From: Lachnoclostridium sp. UBA6558 | GTDB taxonomy: Bacteria; Bacillota; Clostridia; Lachnospirales; Lachnospiraceae | NCBI GenBank assembly: GCA_002434335.1 | Contig: DJJW01000002.1 | Coordinates: 53,708 to 67,472 of the forward strand | Length of the DNA stretch: 13,765 bases | Direction of reading: 5' to 3' | Part shown: positions 1 through 6,807 of the stretch, piece by piece | Numbering within the stretch: position 1 is the first letter of the stretch | Layout of the letters: the number at the start of each line of letters is the position of its first letter | The notes under the pieces: generated by a model | What the model was told of the DNA's origin: nothing | The model's database searches: none | What the model saw: only the letters and a program-made list of their open reading frames with translations | Position numbers and translations under genes: made by a program

Positions 1-130
1 CCTCTTTCCGCTTTCATTATATCATACAAACTCAAATCAGGCAGTTCACAAATCTTCAAAAAACACTGTATTTTTCTATGATACATTCCAAAGCTTGAAG
101 CTCAAAAACCATTCTACAATAAAGAAACAG

Positions 131-339
131 GAAATTTGCGCCAAACAGAAAGAGGAATGCGCCTATGGAAAGGTATTAGAAGTCCTATTCTCTGCAGCTT
201 ATGTGCTATATACGAAAACAGATTGTCTGAGCGTAGCGAGTTATCTGTTTTCGTATATGTCAAGCACAAAAGCTTCAGAGAATTAGGACTTCTTATACCT
301 TGGAATTGAAGCATGAGTCTTTCTGACTTGTACATTTTA
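131..339. repeat. Long imperfect palindrome (MITE-like or large hairpin)
   Basis: Two arms face each other across a short loop at about 224-242. The inner stem is perfect over 16 bp: 208-223 pairs with 243-258 (core ACGAAAACAGAT / ATCTGTTTTCGT). Outside it, 170-207 matches the reverse complement of 261-302 with a few mismatches and small indels, sharing AAGGTAT, AGAAGTCCTA, TTCTCTG and AGCTT. Weaker similarity continues out to about 131 and 339 (AAAT, CAGAAAGA, ATGC). Short open frames on both strands run through it, but they encode the same mirrored residues, as expected from a palindrome, so it is read as non-coding. It could be a MITE or other dispersed palindrome, or a large RNA hairpin. 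No target-site duplication was identified. Confidence 0.75.
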
Positions 340-485
340 CCGTCCCCTTGTGAAGAACTCTCCCTTTGTAAAGAACCGTCCCCCTTTGTAAAGAACTGCT
401 CCTCTGTAAAACACTGCTCTTTTGTAAAAAACTGCTCCTTTGTAAAAAACTGCTCCTTTGTAAAGAACTGCTCCCCTGTATAGAA
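340..485. repeat. Minisatellite of eight 18-bp units
   Basis: Eight head-to-tail units begin at 340, 358, 376, 396, 414, 432, 450 and 468. All are 18 bp except the third, which is 20 bp. On the minus strand the typical unit is TTCTTTACAAAGGAGCAG. The two or three units nearest 340 carry the GGGGACGG variant instead of GGAGCAG. Each typical unit contains AAAGGAG, identical to a Shine-Dalgarno core, but no start codon follows at the right distance. The unit is open in all three minus-strand frames, giving six-residue peptide repeats such as LYKGAV or SLQRSS. The 2-bp insertion shifts frame mid-array, which argues against a protein. The array abuts the palindrome and may belong to the same composite repeat. 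Confidence 0.85.
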
Positions 486-558
486 CTGCCTTGCATCCCC
501 GAGCTATTCGTTTACAAAACAATGTCTCTCTTCCAGATCATATGGTTATATCATCATC

Positions 559-2040
559 TTAAACTGTCTGTAATATAAATAGATAAGCACCTTCTCTTTT
601 AGAAATCTCAAATTCTTTGACTATTTTGAAATTCTTGCGGTTATAGAACTTGTGTACATAATCCTTGTTATGGGAATACATTATAATCACACCGTCCATT
701 TTAAGATGCTCCCCAGCTTTTGCAAAAAACCGCCGGTACAGTTCACAGATTTCATTTTCATCTTTATGCCCCTGTGCTCTGGGCATATTGGTAATAATCT
801 CATCAAAGAGATACTCATGCTTAAAATCAAAGAAATTACGGTTGATATAATAGATAGTGTCTCCGCTTAGGGCTGTATTCTCTTTTGCCCTCTCAATTGC
901 CTGCCCGAATACATCCAGTCCATACATTGTCCCTGCCTTTACTTCTTGGTTTCTTTCTATGAGCATTGTACCTACTCCACAGAATGGATCTAATACCTGG
1001 CCTTCTTCTTTCATATAATCTTTGGCAAGTGTTGCTATAAGTGCTGCCATAGCAGGATTTATGCTGGCAGCGATTACATTCTTACGATAACCAAACCTGT
1101 CATCCTTTAAGGTACACAACTTTATAAGGACGTTAAATCTCCCCTCTTTATTCTCAATAAGCCTTAATTCCCATTCGTAATCAGTGGTACTGTTAATAAG
1201 TTTTCTTCCTGTATTCCGCTCTAATTCTGAAGCAAATTTCTTGGTAAAACTGCTACGCTTATCAAGCTCCATTTTAGCTTTTAGTTCTATACGAAAATAG
1301 AAAGGAGGATTTCCCTGGTGTCTTTGCATCAGAAATTCCATCAGGCTGCTCTCTGCCAATGCTTTTGCACCTGTTACCACATCCCTGTCCAGGGATTTTA
1401 TATCTTTTAGTATAAACAGGATTTCTGTATAGGTTCTGACAGAAAGCACTTTTTCCAAGTCGTCACATTCCACCATGACACCTGCATTAAATTCTCTTGC
1501 ATTGATTCCCTGAAGTTGCTTTAGGGTAGCTCCAATATAATTTCTGTTTGTAAGCAGGATAAGAGAGGAGGGTTCTTTGTAGCCGGTAAATTCATGTTTT
1601 TTGGCTCCTTTTACCTTACGAATCAATGCTGAGAGATGTCGTAGTTCTTCCTCCACATGTTTCTTATTCCCTTCGGTTATTTCTATACTGCTTAAAGTTT
1701 CATATCTTTTCTCCAGGTTGTCTACGTAAGAGGTATAGTCAAAGTTCTTTAAAGCGGTAAGGTAAGCACTTCTGACAAATAACTGCTCCTCACTTTCATA
1801 GGCTTCATATAAATCATTAAGAGTTTCCGGTATGTTCAGTTCTCCTAAAATTAATGCGGTATTTTTTCTGATTTTGGGATCTTCTTCCTTTAACAAATTA
1901 AGTAGTATCTGATAATCTGCCCCAATATAATACAACAGAGCAGTCTTACTATGGGTTTCTTTTAATTCAGCCTTTAATTTTATCAGATTCTCTCTGATAT
2001 CTGCTTTTTCCCTTATTTTATCGAAAGTATCACGTATCAT
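559..2040 (-). CDS. HEAT-repeat/UPF0020-type SAM-dependent RNA methyltransferase
   Basis: A 493-residue protein. Residues about 30-100 form helical HEAT-like repeats (two are recognisable around KIRKNTALILGEL and FVRSAYLTAL). Residues about 200-310 resemble the THUMP/ferredoxin-like region found ahead of RNA methylase domains. The C-terminal third is a Rossmann methyltransferase: SAM-binding motif I DPFCGVGT at 351-358, the acidic end of the next strand at GLD 374-376, and motif IV at NMPRAQG 418-424. The family (UPF0020, including TrmN/Trm14 and RlmKL-type enzymes) modifies guanosine N2 in tRNA or rRNA; the substrate here cannot be told. Motif IV normally reads (N/D)PPY or NLPYG, so NMPR is unusual. 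ATG at 2040 is preceded by AAGGAG five bases upstream. The gene stands alone with its own promoter. Confidence 0.8.
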   Translation of the reverse strand: MIRDTFDKIREKADIRENLIKLKAELKETHSKTALLYYIGADYQILLNLLKEEDPKIRKNTALILGELNIPETLNDLYEAYESEEQLFVRSAYLTALKNFDYTSYVDNLEKRYETLSSIEITEGNKKHVEEELRHLSALIRKVKGAKKHEFTGYKEPSSLILLTNRNYIGATLKQLQGINAREFNAGVMVECDDLEKVLSVRTYTEILFILKDIKSLDRDVVTGAKALAESSLMEFLMQRHQGNPPFYFRIELKAKMELDKRSSFTKKFASELERNTGRKLINSTTDYEWELRLIENKEGRFNVLIKLCTLKDDRFGYRKNVIAASINPAMAALIATLAKDYMKEEGQVLDPFCGVGTMLIERNQEVKAGTMYGLDVFGQAIERAKENTALSGDTIYYINRNFFDFKHEYLFDEIITNMPRAQGHKDENEICELYRRFFAKAGEHLKMDGVIIMYSHNKDYVHKFYNRKNFKIVKEFEISKREGAYLFILQTV

Positions 2041-2091
2041 AGCTGCTCCTTATGTTTACTGGTCCGGTCCTATGCAGACTCAGTTATTTCT

Positions 2092-2120
2092 ATTATATCA
2101 AAGTCAACCTAAAATGTCAG
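2092..2120 (-). promoter_or_regulatory. Sigma-A-type promoter for the RNA methyltransferase gene
   Basis: On the minus strand, -35 CTGACA (2115-2120) and a perfect -10 TATAAT (2092-2097) are separated by 17 bp. The start codon lies about 50 bp downstream. Confidence 0.7.
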
Positions 2121-2182
2121 CCGAATTCCAAAAATGCAGTGGTTTTTCTTCTTTCTTACCTGTTGAAAAATGTGGTTTTTTA

Positions 2183-2211
2183 TTGACTTCCCCTTATATT
2201 TATGCTACTGT
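2183..2211 (+). promoter_or_regulatory. Extended -10 promoter for the leader and oadB-like operon
   Basis: -35 TTGACT (2183-2188) and -10 TACTGT (2206-2211) are separated by 17 bp. An extended -10 TGC lies directly ahead of the -10. Transcription would begin near 2218, just before the structured leader. Confidence 0.6.
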
Positions 2212-2220
2212 TAAAGGTAA

Positions 2221-2338
2221 TCAGATATAGGGGAGTAGTCAGCATGTTATAGTACAAACCGTATTTCGGACATGCAGTTAAACCAACAGCCGAACGTTAA
2301 TGTTCTGGTTTAATTTGAAAAGACAAGACCTGTATCCT
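2221..2338 (+). promoter_or_regulatory. Candidate metal-ion riboswitch (yybP-ykoY-like or Na+-sensing)
   Basis: The leader folds by eye into a closing stem and two internal hairpins. P1 pairs GATATAGG (2224-2231) with CCTGTATC (2329-2336), with one G-U pair. Hairpin 2 closes with GCATGT (2242-2247) / ACATGC (2270-2275). Hairpin 3 closes with TTAAACCA (2278-2285) / TGGTTTAA (2306-2313) and has an inner GAAC/GTTC stem. The strands next to P1 read GGGGAGTAGTC and GACAAGACC. This closely resembles the GGGGAGUAGC...GCAAGACC element I recall from yybP-ykoY Mn2+ riboswitches. The second conserved loop of that class is not evident, so the class is uncertain. The downstream Na+-pump gene makes the DUF1646-type Na+ riboswitch a real alternative. 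The 3' strand of P1 is also the 5' arm of the following terminator, which predicts that ligand binding turns expression on. Confidence 0.62.
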
Positions 2339-2361
2339 ATTTTAGGGTACAGGCTTTTTTT
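2329..2361 (+). terminator. Regulated intrinsic terminator in the oadB-like leader
   Basis: Stem CCTGTATCC (2329-2337) / GGGTACAGG (2345-2353) has nine pairs including one G-U. The loop is TATTTTA, and C plus seven T follow. It lies about 80 bp ahead of the start codon, inside the operon leader. Its 5' arm is shared with the P1 stem of the leader, so the two structures exclude each other. Confidence 0.85.
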
Positions 2362-2444
2362 ATGTCAGAGACTAACACACCCATTAAAAATTAGTAATTA
2401 TTCACTAACATCAAAAGCTTTACAAGTACGAAGGGAGATTCACA

Positions 2445-3584
2445 ATGGATTTTTTACTATCGGGTATTACTTCCGTAACTGTTCCACAATTAGTCATGTA
2501 TGCTGTAGGAATTTTGCTAATCTATCTCGCTATTGCTAAAGGCTATGAGCCCAGCTTACTTCTTCCTATGGGATTTGGTGCTATCCTGGTTAACCTGCCG
2601 TTATCAGGTGTTATCGACCAGGTGCTCCCGGGTATTGGTAACACCCACGGTATTATACAGTGGCTGTTCGAAACAGGTATCGAAGCATCAGAAGCACTTC
2701 CCTTACTGCTGTTTATCGGTATCGGTGCCATGATTGATTTCGGCCCTCTGTTATCCAATCCTATCATGTTATTATTCGGTGCTGCTGCACAGTTTGGTAT
2801 TTTCTTAACCTTAACAGTTGCTATACTCTTAGGCTTTGAACTTCCTGATGCGGCTTCCATCGGTATTATCGGTGCTGCCGACGGCCCTACTGCGATTCTT
2901 GTATCACAGATACTGGAATCCAAATATATCGGTCCTATTGCAGTCGCGGCCTACTCGTATATGGCTATGGTGCCTCTGGTTCAGCCGGTTGCCATTAAAG
3001 CTGTTACGACAAAAAAAGAACGTCTTATCAGAATGCCTTATAATCCCGTATCGGTATCAAAAAGGATTAAAATAGTATTCCCCATTGCAGTAACAATTAT
3101 TGCAGGTTTTGTTGCTCCTACTTCCGTATCTTTGGTTGGTTTCTTAATGTTTGGTAATTTATTAAGAGAGTGCGGTGTTCTTACCACTTTATCCGATGCC
3201 GCTCAGAACATACTAGCAAATCTGGTTACTCTGCTATTGGGTATCACCATCTCCTTTAGTATGAGAGCGGAAGCTTTCGTAACCTGGCAGACGCTTTTAA
3301 TCCTTGGACTTGGTCTTATCGCTTTCGTATTTGATACAATCGGCGGTGTTATGTTTGCTAAGTTTGTTAATCTGTTCCGTAAGAATAAGATTAATCCTAT
3401 GATCGGTGCTGCAGGTATTTCCGCATTCCCTATGTCAGCCCGTGTAGTTCAGAAAATGGCTATTAAAGAGGATCCTACCAACCATCTTCTGATGCATGCT
3501 ATCGGCGCAAACGTATCCGGTCAGATTGCTTCCGTATTAGCCGGCGGTATTATCTTAAACCTGTTAACTACTATCTTAAAATAG
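2445..3584 (+). CDS. OadB-family Na+-translocating decarboxylase beta subunit
   Basis: A 379-residue, strongly hydrophobic membrane protein of the family that couples decarboxylation of oxaloacetate, methylmalonyl-CoA or glutaconyl-CoA to Na+ export. Family hallmarks are present: GAADGPT at 143-149 (D146 matches the essential membrane aspartate region), GNLLRECGV at 237-245, and the conserved block with NPMIGAAG and FPMSAR at 317-333. Length is normal. The start is ATG with AAGGGAG seven bases upstream. The substrate-specific name (oadB, mmdB or gcdB) cannot be chosen because no alpha or biotin-carrier subunit is in the window. It is transcribed through the ion-riboswitch-like leader and followed 48 bases later by a tiny OadG-like gene. 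It may serve a decarboxylase encoded elsewhere or act as a separate Na+ transport module. Confidence 0.9.
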   Translation: MDFLLSGITSVTVPQLVMYAVGILLIYLAIAKGYEPSLLLPMGFGAILVNLPLSGVIDQVLPGIGNTHGIIQWLFETGIEASEALPLLLFIGIGAMIDFGPLLSNPIMLLFGAAAQFGIFLTLTVAILLGFELPDAASIGIIGAADGPTAILVSQILESKYIGPIAVAAYSYMAMVPLVQPVAIKAVTTKKERLIRMPYNPVSVSKRIKIVFPIAVTIIAGFVAPTSVSLVGFLMFGNLLRECGVLTTLSDAAQNILANLVTLLLGITISFSMRAEAFVTWQTLLILGLGLIAFVFDTIGGVMFAKFVNLFRKNKINPMIGAAGISAFPMSARVVQKMAIKEDPTNHLLMHAIGANVSGQIASVLAGGIILNLLTTILK

Positions 3585-3632
3585 TCCGCTGCTGTAAATG
3601 AACCCACTGCCTTAGGATGAAAGGAGTCAGTC

Positions 3633-3788
3633 ATGAATTTTAGTATTGAAGATCTTTTGATATCACTTGATATTATGTGGAAAGGTATGTTTAGTATATT
3701 TGTTGTTATAATAATAATTACTTTGCTTGTCATGCTTTTTCAATGGTTTGAGAAAAACTTTCTGGACAAGAAGAAAGATAGACAGTAA
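3633..3788 (+). CDS. OadG-related small membrane subunit (51 aa)
   Basis: A 51-residue protein starting MNFSIEDLL. It has one transmembrane helix at about residues 18-37 (FSIFVVIIIITLLVMLFQ) and a charged C-terminal tail KKKDRQ. The start ATG has AAAGGAG six bases upstream. Size, single helix and position directly after the beta-subunit gene fit small OadG-like gamma subunits, which anchor or stabilise the beta subunit. The usual OadG tail, with its His/metal-binding residues and Pro-rich linker, is absent. Identification rests on context and topology more than on sequence motifs. Confidence 0.75.
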   Translation: MNFSIEDLLISLDIMWKGMFSIFVVIIIITLLVMLFQWFEKNFLDKKKDRQ

Positions 3789-3829
3789 TTCCTTTATGAA
3801 ATCAATTATATTACTAATATAAAGAATAG

Positions 3830-3875
3830 AGGCTGTATCTACTGTATAACCCAGGTTTGATACAGCCTTTATGAC
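3830..3875. terminator. Intrinsic terminator between converging genes
   Basis: A perfect 10-bp stem AGGCTGTATC (3830-3839) / GATACAGCCT (3859-3868) closes a 19-base loop and is followed by TTTAT. It lies 41 bp after the OadG-like stop and just past the stop of the converging gene, so it may serve both strands. The T tract is short. Confidence 0.65.
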
Positions 3876-4916
3876 TTATTGAACGGCTTCGTTCTCCGTC
3901 TTTACACAATCCTCAGGATTAAGCTTTATCTGCTCCCACTCTCCGTCGCCAGCCTTTCGGTACTGGGCAATTTCTATATCCGTATCATTTGTTAATTGGT
4001 AATATACCAGCAGATAGTCTGCCCCGTCATTTCCCTTAAAAGATATATTTTTAATATAACCCTCCTGCTTTAGAGGATACATCTTTTCTATCAGCTCACA
4101 CCATTCTCCATATCTTACCTTTACAGACATTTCAGCATCATATGCCCAGCCGTGATAAGGTGCACATAGATAATTTTCTCCATGGAATTCAATATTTGAT
4201 ATTTTGTATTCATTCATTTCTTCCTTAAGATCTACAAACCCGTAATAATACTCAAAACTCCCCTGATTCTTTTCATTTCCTTCAATGGTCTCCAGCTCCA
4301 CAAAATAGCGGTGTATATTCTCTTCGTTATCATAAACAGGCACATTGTGGTATTTTATAAGATTAATATGCAGGATATTTTCAAAGGTCTTTCGGTACTG
4401 TTTATAGCTCAATCGATTTCTATAAGCATCGTTAAGAAAATTATAGGCTATTGGATAGGGAATCCCTGCATTCCCAAGTGTTCCACAGCCTGCTGATTTG
4501 CCTTTTTCAATATTGGCAGCTTCCCGTAAGATACTGAAGTAATTAACTATTGTATCCTCCGGCGTCTGAAAAAGGTCCGAAGGTAATTTTATTTCAGATG
4601 GTTTTTTGTCATAATAATCGTCTATGAAATTCCAGTCATAGCGTGTATTTAATACCGGAAGGCTGGAAGGCCTGAAATAAGTTTCCAAATCCGGTTGCTT
4701 TTCCTCAGCTATGCTTTCTGTACGAGAATCCTCGGCTAATTCTGCTGTACCTTCTATATGTAGCATCTCATAGTATTTCCCTCCCATTACCATTGTATTG
4801 GCATCTTTTTTCTCTAAATACATACGAATACCATAATTGAATACCAATATCAGCACCAGCAAAAGGCCTGACAGAATAACAAACTGCCTTCCTCTGCCTG
4901 CTAATGTATGTTTCAT
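3876..4916 (-). CDS. Membrane-anchored protein of unknown function
   Basis: A 346-residue protein with a short positively charged N-terminus (KHTLAGRGR) and one transmembrane segment at about 12-32. A long hydrophilic, probably extracytoplasmic, domain follows. The segment at 45-85 is acidic and low in structure-forming residues, like a linker. The rest is rich in Tyr, Asn and Glu and has no motif I recognise. There is no lipobox cysteine, so this is a signal-anchor protein rather than a lipoprotein. ATG at 4916 is preceded by GGGAGGA eight bases upstream. It has its own promoter candidate and seems to form a single-gene unit. Confidence 0.75.
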   Translation of the reverse strand: MKHTLAGRGRQFVILSGLLLVLILVFNYGIRMYLEKKDANTMVMGGKYYEMLHIEGTAELAEDSRTESIAEEKQPDLETYFRPSSLPVLNTRYDWNFIDDYYDKKPSEIKLPSDLFQTPEDTIVNYFSILREAANIEKGKSAGCGTLGNAGIPYPIAYNFLNDAYRNRLSYKQYRKTFENILHINLIKYHNVPVYDNEENIHRYFVELETIEGNEKNQGSFEYYYGFVDLKEEMNEYKISNIEFHGENYLCAPYHGWAYDAEMSVKVRYGEWCELIEKMYPLKQEGYIKNISFKGNDGADYLLVYYQLTNDTDIEIAQYRKAGDGEWEQIKLNPEDCVKTENEAVQ

Positions 4917-5043
4917 TGTTCTAATCCTCCCATTTATACCTGCCTATCTAAAACATATGATGAAGGAGGTATATTAAGACACCTGTAGAATTTTTCTTTT
5001 GCTTTTATACAATTCTATCCATTAAAGATTATTGCACGCTTAA

Positions 5044-5073
5044 AATATAAGCAGGATCTGTTTAAACTCACAA
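5044..5073 (-). promoter_or_regulatory. Promoter candidate for the membrane-anchored protein gene
   Basis: On the minus strand, -35 TTGTGA (5068-5073) and -10 TATATT (5044-5049) have an 18-bp spacer. It lies just beyond the palindromic terminator-like element that ends the NADH oxidase unit and about 130 bp ahead of the start codon. Confidence 0.4.
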
Positions 5074-5080
5074 AATAAAA

Positions 5081-5215
5081 AAGGACCCCCTAATAAAACT
5101 ACTATAAGGAAAATTAAAACATAACCTTCACTATAAAAAGCTGATATTCGGCTTCTTTACAAGTGGTAAGGAAAAGTCTAAACGAACCTGATACAGTATA
5201 ATTTAGGGGGTGCTT
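5081..5215 (-). repeat. 135-bp imperfect palindrome, possible nox terminator or MITE
   Basis: Outer arms 5081-5093 and 5203-5215 match over 13 bp with one mismatch (core ACCCCCTAA / TTAGGGGGT). The symmetry centre is near 5148, where GCTGATATTCGGC can fold. Further paired blocks lie inside: CCTT and CACT on the left with AGTG and AAGG on the right, and TATAAGG with CCTGATA. Only an A-rich internal section does not pair. On the minus strand the outer stem runs into TCCTTTTTTATTTT, so it could end nox transcription as an oversized terminator. It could equally be a small palindromic mobile element. No target duplication is clear. Confidence 0.55.
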
Positions 5216-5250
5216 CTATCTATAAATTATTTATTTTACTGTTATCTATC

Positions 5251-5288
5251 GCATTATTAGTGTTATATTTGTATTTATCTAATAATGC
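5251..5288. terminator. AT-rich hairpin just after nox
   Basis: A perfect 10-bp inverted repeat GCATTATTAG (5251-5260) / CTAATAATGC (5279-5288) with an 18-base loop sits a few bases past the nox stop codon. Neither strand has a good T tract, so it may be an mRNA 3'-end stabiliser rather than a full terminator. Confidence 0.4.
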
Positions 5289-5294
5289 AACTAT

Positions 5295-6626
5295 TTATGC
5301 CTGCTGTGCAGCTAAAGCTATATAGCTGTACGGCTGGTTGAAATGTGGCAGGAAGAATAAATCCACCAGTTTTAATTTATCAATGGTCACCTTTTCTTGA
5401 ATAGCCAGGGAAAACATATGAAGTCCCATGGATATATCATACTCAGAAGTCATCTGTGCTCCTAATACTACTCTGGATTCCTTATCATAGACAATCTTTA
5501 TCTTAACCTTATGATTGTTCTCCTCCATAAATCCTGGCTTCTGGTAATCTTCATAATCAACAGCTGCTGCATTTATTCCAAGCTTTTCAGCTTTCGCCTG
5601 GGTAAGACCTGTTGAAAGCATATTAACACCCCAGATGCTGATACCATTAGAACCTTGAACTCCACCGGACTCCAATTCTTTTCCGCAGCTGTTATTTCCC
5701 GCAACTATGCCAGATCGAACAGCATTAGAGGCAAGTGCAATGTAATTAACCTCTTGTATGGAATTATCATAAACTGTTGCACAATCACCTACCGCATAAA
5801 CTCCTTTGACACTGGTTTCCTGGTGTTTATCTACCAGAAAAGCACCGTTTTTGAACAACTTAAGCTGATCGTTTCCCAGTGCTGTATTTGGCTTGAAGCC
5901 TATTGCCATAATAACCATATCTGCTTTATATTCGGATTTATCGGTTATTACCTTTTCGACTTTATCCTTACCTTCAATTCTTTGTACAGTTTCCTCAAAA
6001 GCGACCTTAACACCGTGTTTTTTAAGATTCTCTCTCATAATATCTGTGAAATCTTTATCATAATATCCGGACAGGCAAGTTTCTGCACAATCAACTAAGG
6101 TAACTTCCTTACCGCAGCGAACGAATGCTTCTGCAAGTTCTACTCCGATATATCCGGCTCCAACAACCACCACATCTTTAACCGATTCCTCTTTTAATTT
6201 CTCAATTACCTCTTCTGCATTCTGATATAGTTTGACCAGCTGTACATTCTTCAGATGAATGCCTTCAATATTAGGTACAATTGGTACTGAACCGGTAGCT
6301 AGGATAAGTTTATCATAGCTTTCATGATACTCTGTGCCATCTTTACCTTTCGCGTGAACAATTCTGTTATCATAATCAATGGACTCAACAGGTGTCTCCA
6401 TGAAGATTCTTGCACCTTTATTCTCCAGCTTCTCTTTATTGGAATAGAACAATCCTTCTGGCCCGCTAATTTGTTTTCCAATCCATAATGCCATTCCACA
6501 GCCTAAGAAACTTATATTGGAATTGGAGTCAAACGCTGTAACTTCATTTCCTTTAAAATTATCAAGTATTGTATTTAACGCTGCTGTTCCGGCATGATTT
6601 GCTCCTACTACTACTATCTTACTCAT
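5295..6626 (-). CDS. nox: Water-forming NADH oxidase, FAD-dependent
   Basis: A 443-residue flavoprotein of the pyridine nucleotide-disulfide oxidoreductase family. The N-terminal FAD-binding fold begins IVVVGANHAGTA. The single redox cysteine is C43 in SFLGCGMALW, the hallmark of NADH oxidases and NADH peroxidases that use a Cys-sulfenic acid. ATGS lies at 110-113, the NADH-binding GAGYIG at 156-161, and the second FAD motif VGDCA at 279-283. The C-terminal dimerisation domain is complete. The SNISFLGCGMALWIG stretch is closest to H2O-forming Nox enzymes, which reduce O2 fully to water and so protect anaerobes while regenerating NAD+. CoA-disulfide reductase and NADH peroxidase are less likely alternatives. 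ATG follows AGGAGGT by seven bases. A single-gene unit with its own promoter. Confidence 0.9.
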   Translation of the reverse strand: MSKIVVVGANHAGTAALNTILDNFKGNEVTAFDSNSNISFLGCGMALWIGKQISGPEGLFYSNKEKLENKGARIFMETPVESIDYDNRIVHAKGKDGTEYHESYDKLILATGSVPIVPNIEGIHLKNVQLVKLYQNAEEVIEKLKEESVKDVVVVGAGYIGVELAEAFVRCGKEVTLVDCAETCLSGYYDKDFTDIMRENLKKHGVKVAFEETVQRIEGKDKVEKVITDKSEYKADMVIMAIGFKPNTALGNDQLKLFKNGAFLVDKHQETSVKGVYAVGDCATVYDNSIQEVNYIALASNAVRSGIVAGNNSCGKELESGGVQGSNGISIWGVNMLSTGLTQAKAEKLGINAAAVDYEDYQKPGFMEENNHKVKIKIVYDKESRVVLGAQMTSEYDISMGLHMFSLAIQEKVTIDKLKLVDLFFLPHFNQPYSYIALAAQQA

Positions 6627-6722
6627 AATGTTACCTCCTGAGGATGATTAAATATCTAATTTTGAATACGGCACTTTCCTTTGTTCCTTCACCGCAGAGA
6701 TGTTAATTTATCTTACAGCCTC

Positions 6723-6751
6723 ATTGTAATCCAACTTTGTTAATTTTGCAA
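6723..6751 (-). promoter_or_regulatory. nox promoter
   Basis: On the minus strand, -35 TTGCAA (6746-6751) and -10 TACAAT (6723-6728) have a 17-bp spacer. The predicted leader is about 90 bases. Confidence 0.6.
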
Positions 6752-6752
6752 C

Positions 6753-6773
6753 TAATAATTGTTATTATTATCA
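6753..6773. promoter_or_regulatory. Fur/PerR-like palindrome beside the nox -35
   Basis: TAATAA-TTG-TTATTA (6753-6767) is a perfect inverted repeat lying one base upstream of the nox -35. Read as a 7-1-7 box it matches a PerR-type consensus (TTATAATnATTATAA) at 11 of 14 positions. The overlapping right half ATTATCA (6767-6773) matches a Fur half-site. A peroxide- or metal-responsive Fur-family repressor fits an O2-detoxifying gene, but in AT-rich DNA such matches arise by chance. An UP element is another reading. Confidence 0.35.
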
Positions 6774-6807
6774 CAAATATTTCATTAACACCCTGCCCAC
6801 CTTCTGA

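Noticed and set aside
95..522. Four short open frames (60-73 codons) on both strands at 95-286, 114-335, 293-496 and 337-522
   Set aside because: They are read from the palindrome and the 18-bp array. The peptides mirror each other or repeat every six residues, and a 2-bp insertion breaks the repeat frame.
2543..2923. 126-codon antisense frame inside the OadB-like gene
   Set aside because: Proline/serine-rich shadow of a hydrophobic membrane gene, with no independent promoter or family resemblance.
5218..5325. Hydrophobic 35-codon peptide (reading YKLFILLLSIALLVLYLYLS) preceded by AGGGGGT and TATAAT
   Set aside because: It has no ATG, GTG or TTG start (it begins at ATC), the TATAAT is too close to leave a leader, and it overlaps the hairpin and 3' end of nox.
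6729..6752. Rex-like site near nox (TTGTTAA followed by CAA)
   Set aside because: Only one half-site fits TTGTTAA-N-TTAACAA and the spacing is wrong, so NADH/NAD+ control by Rex is not supported.
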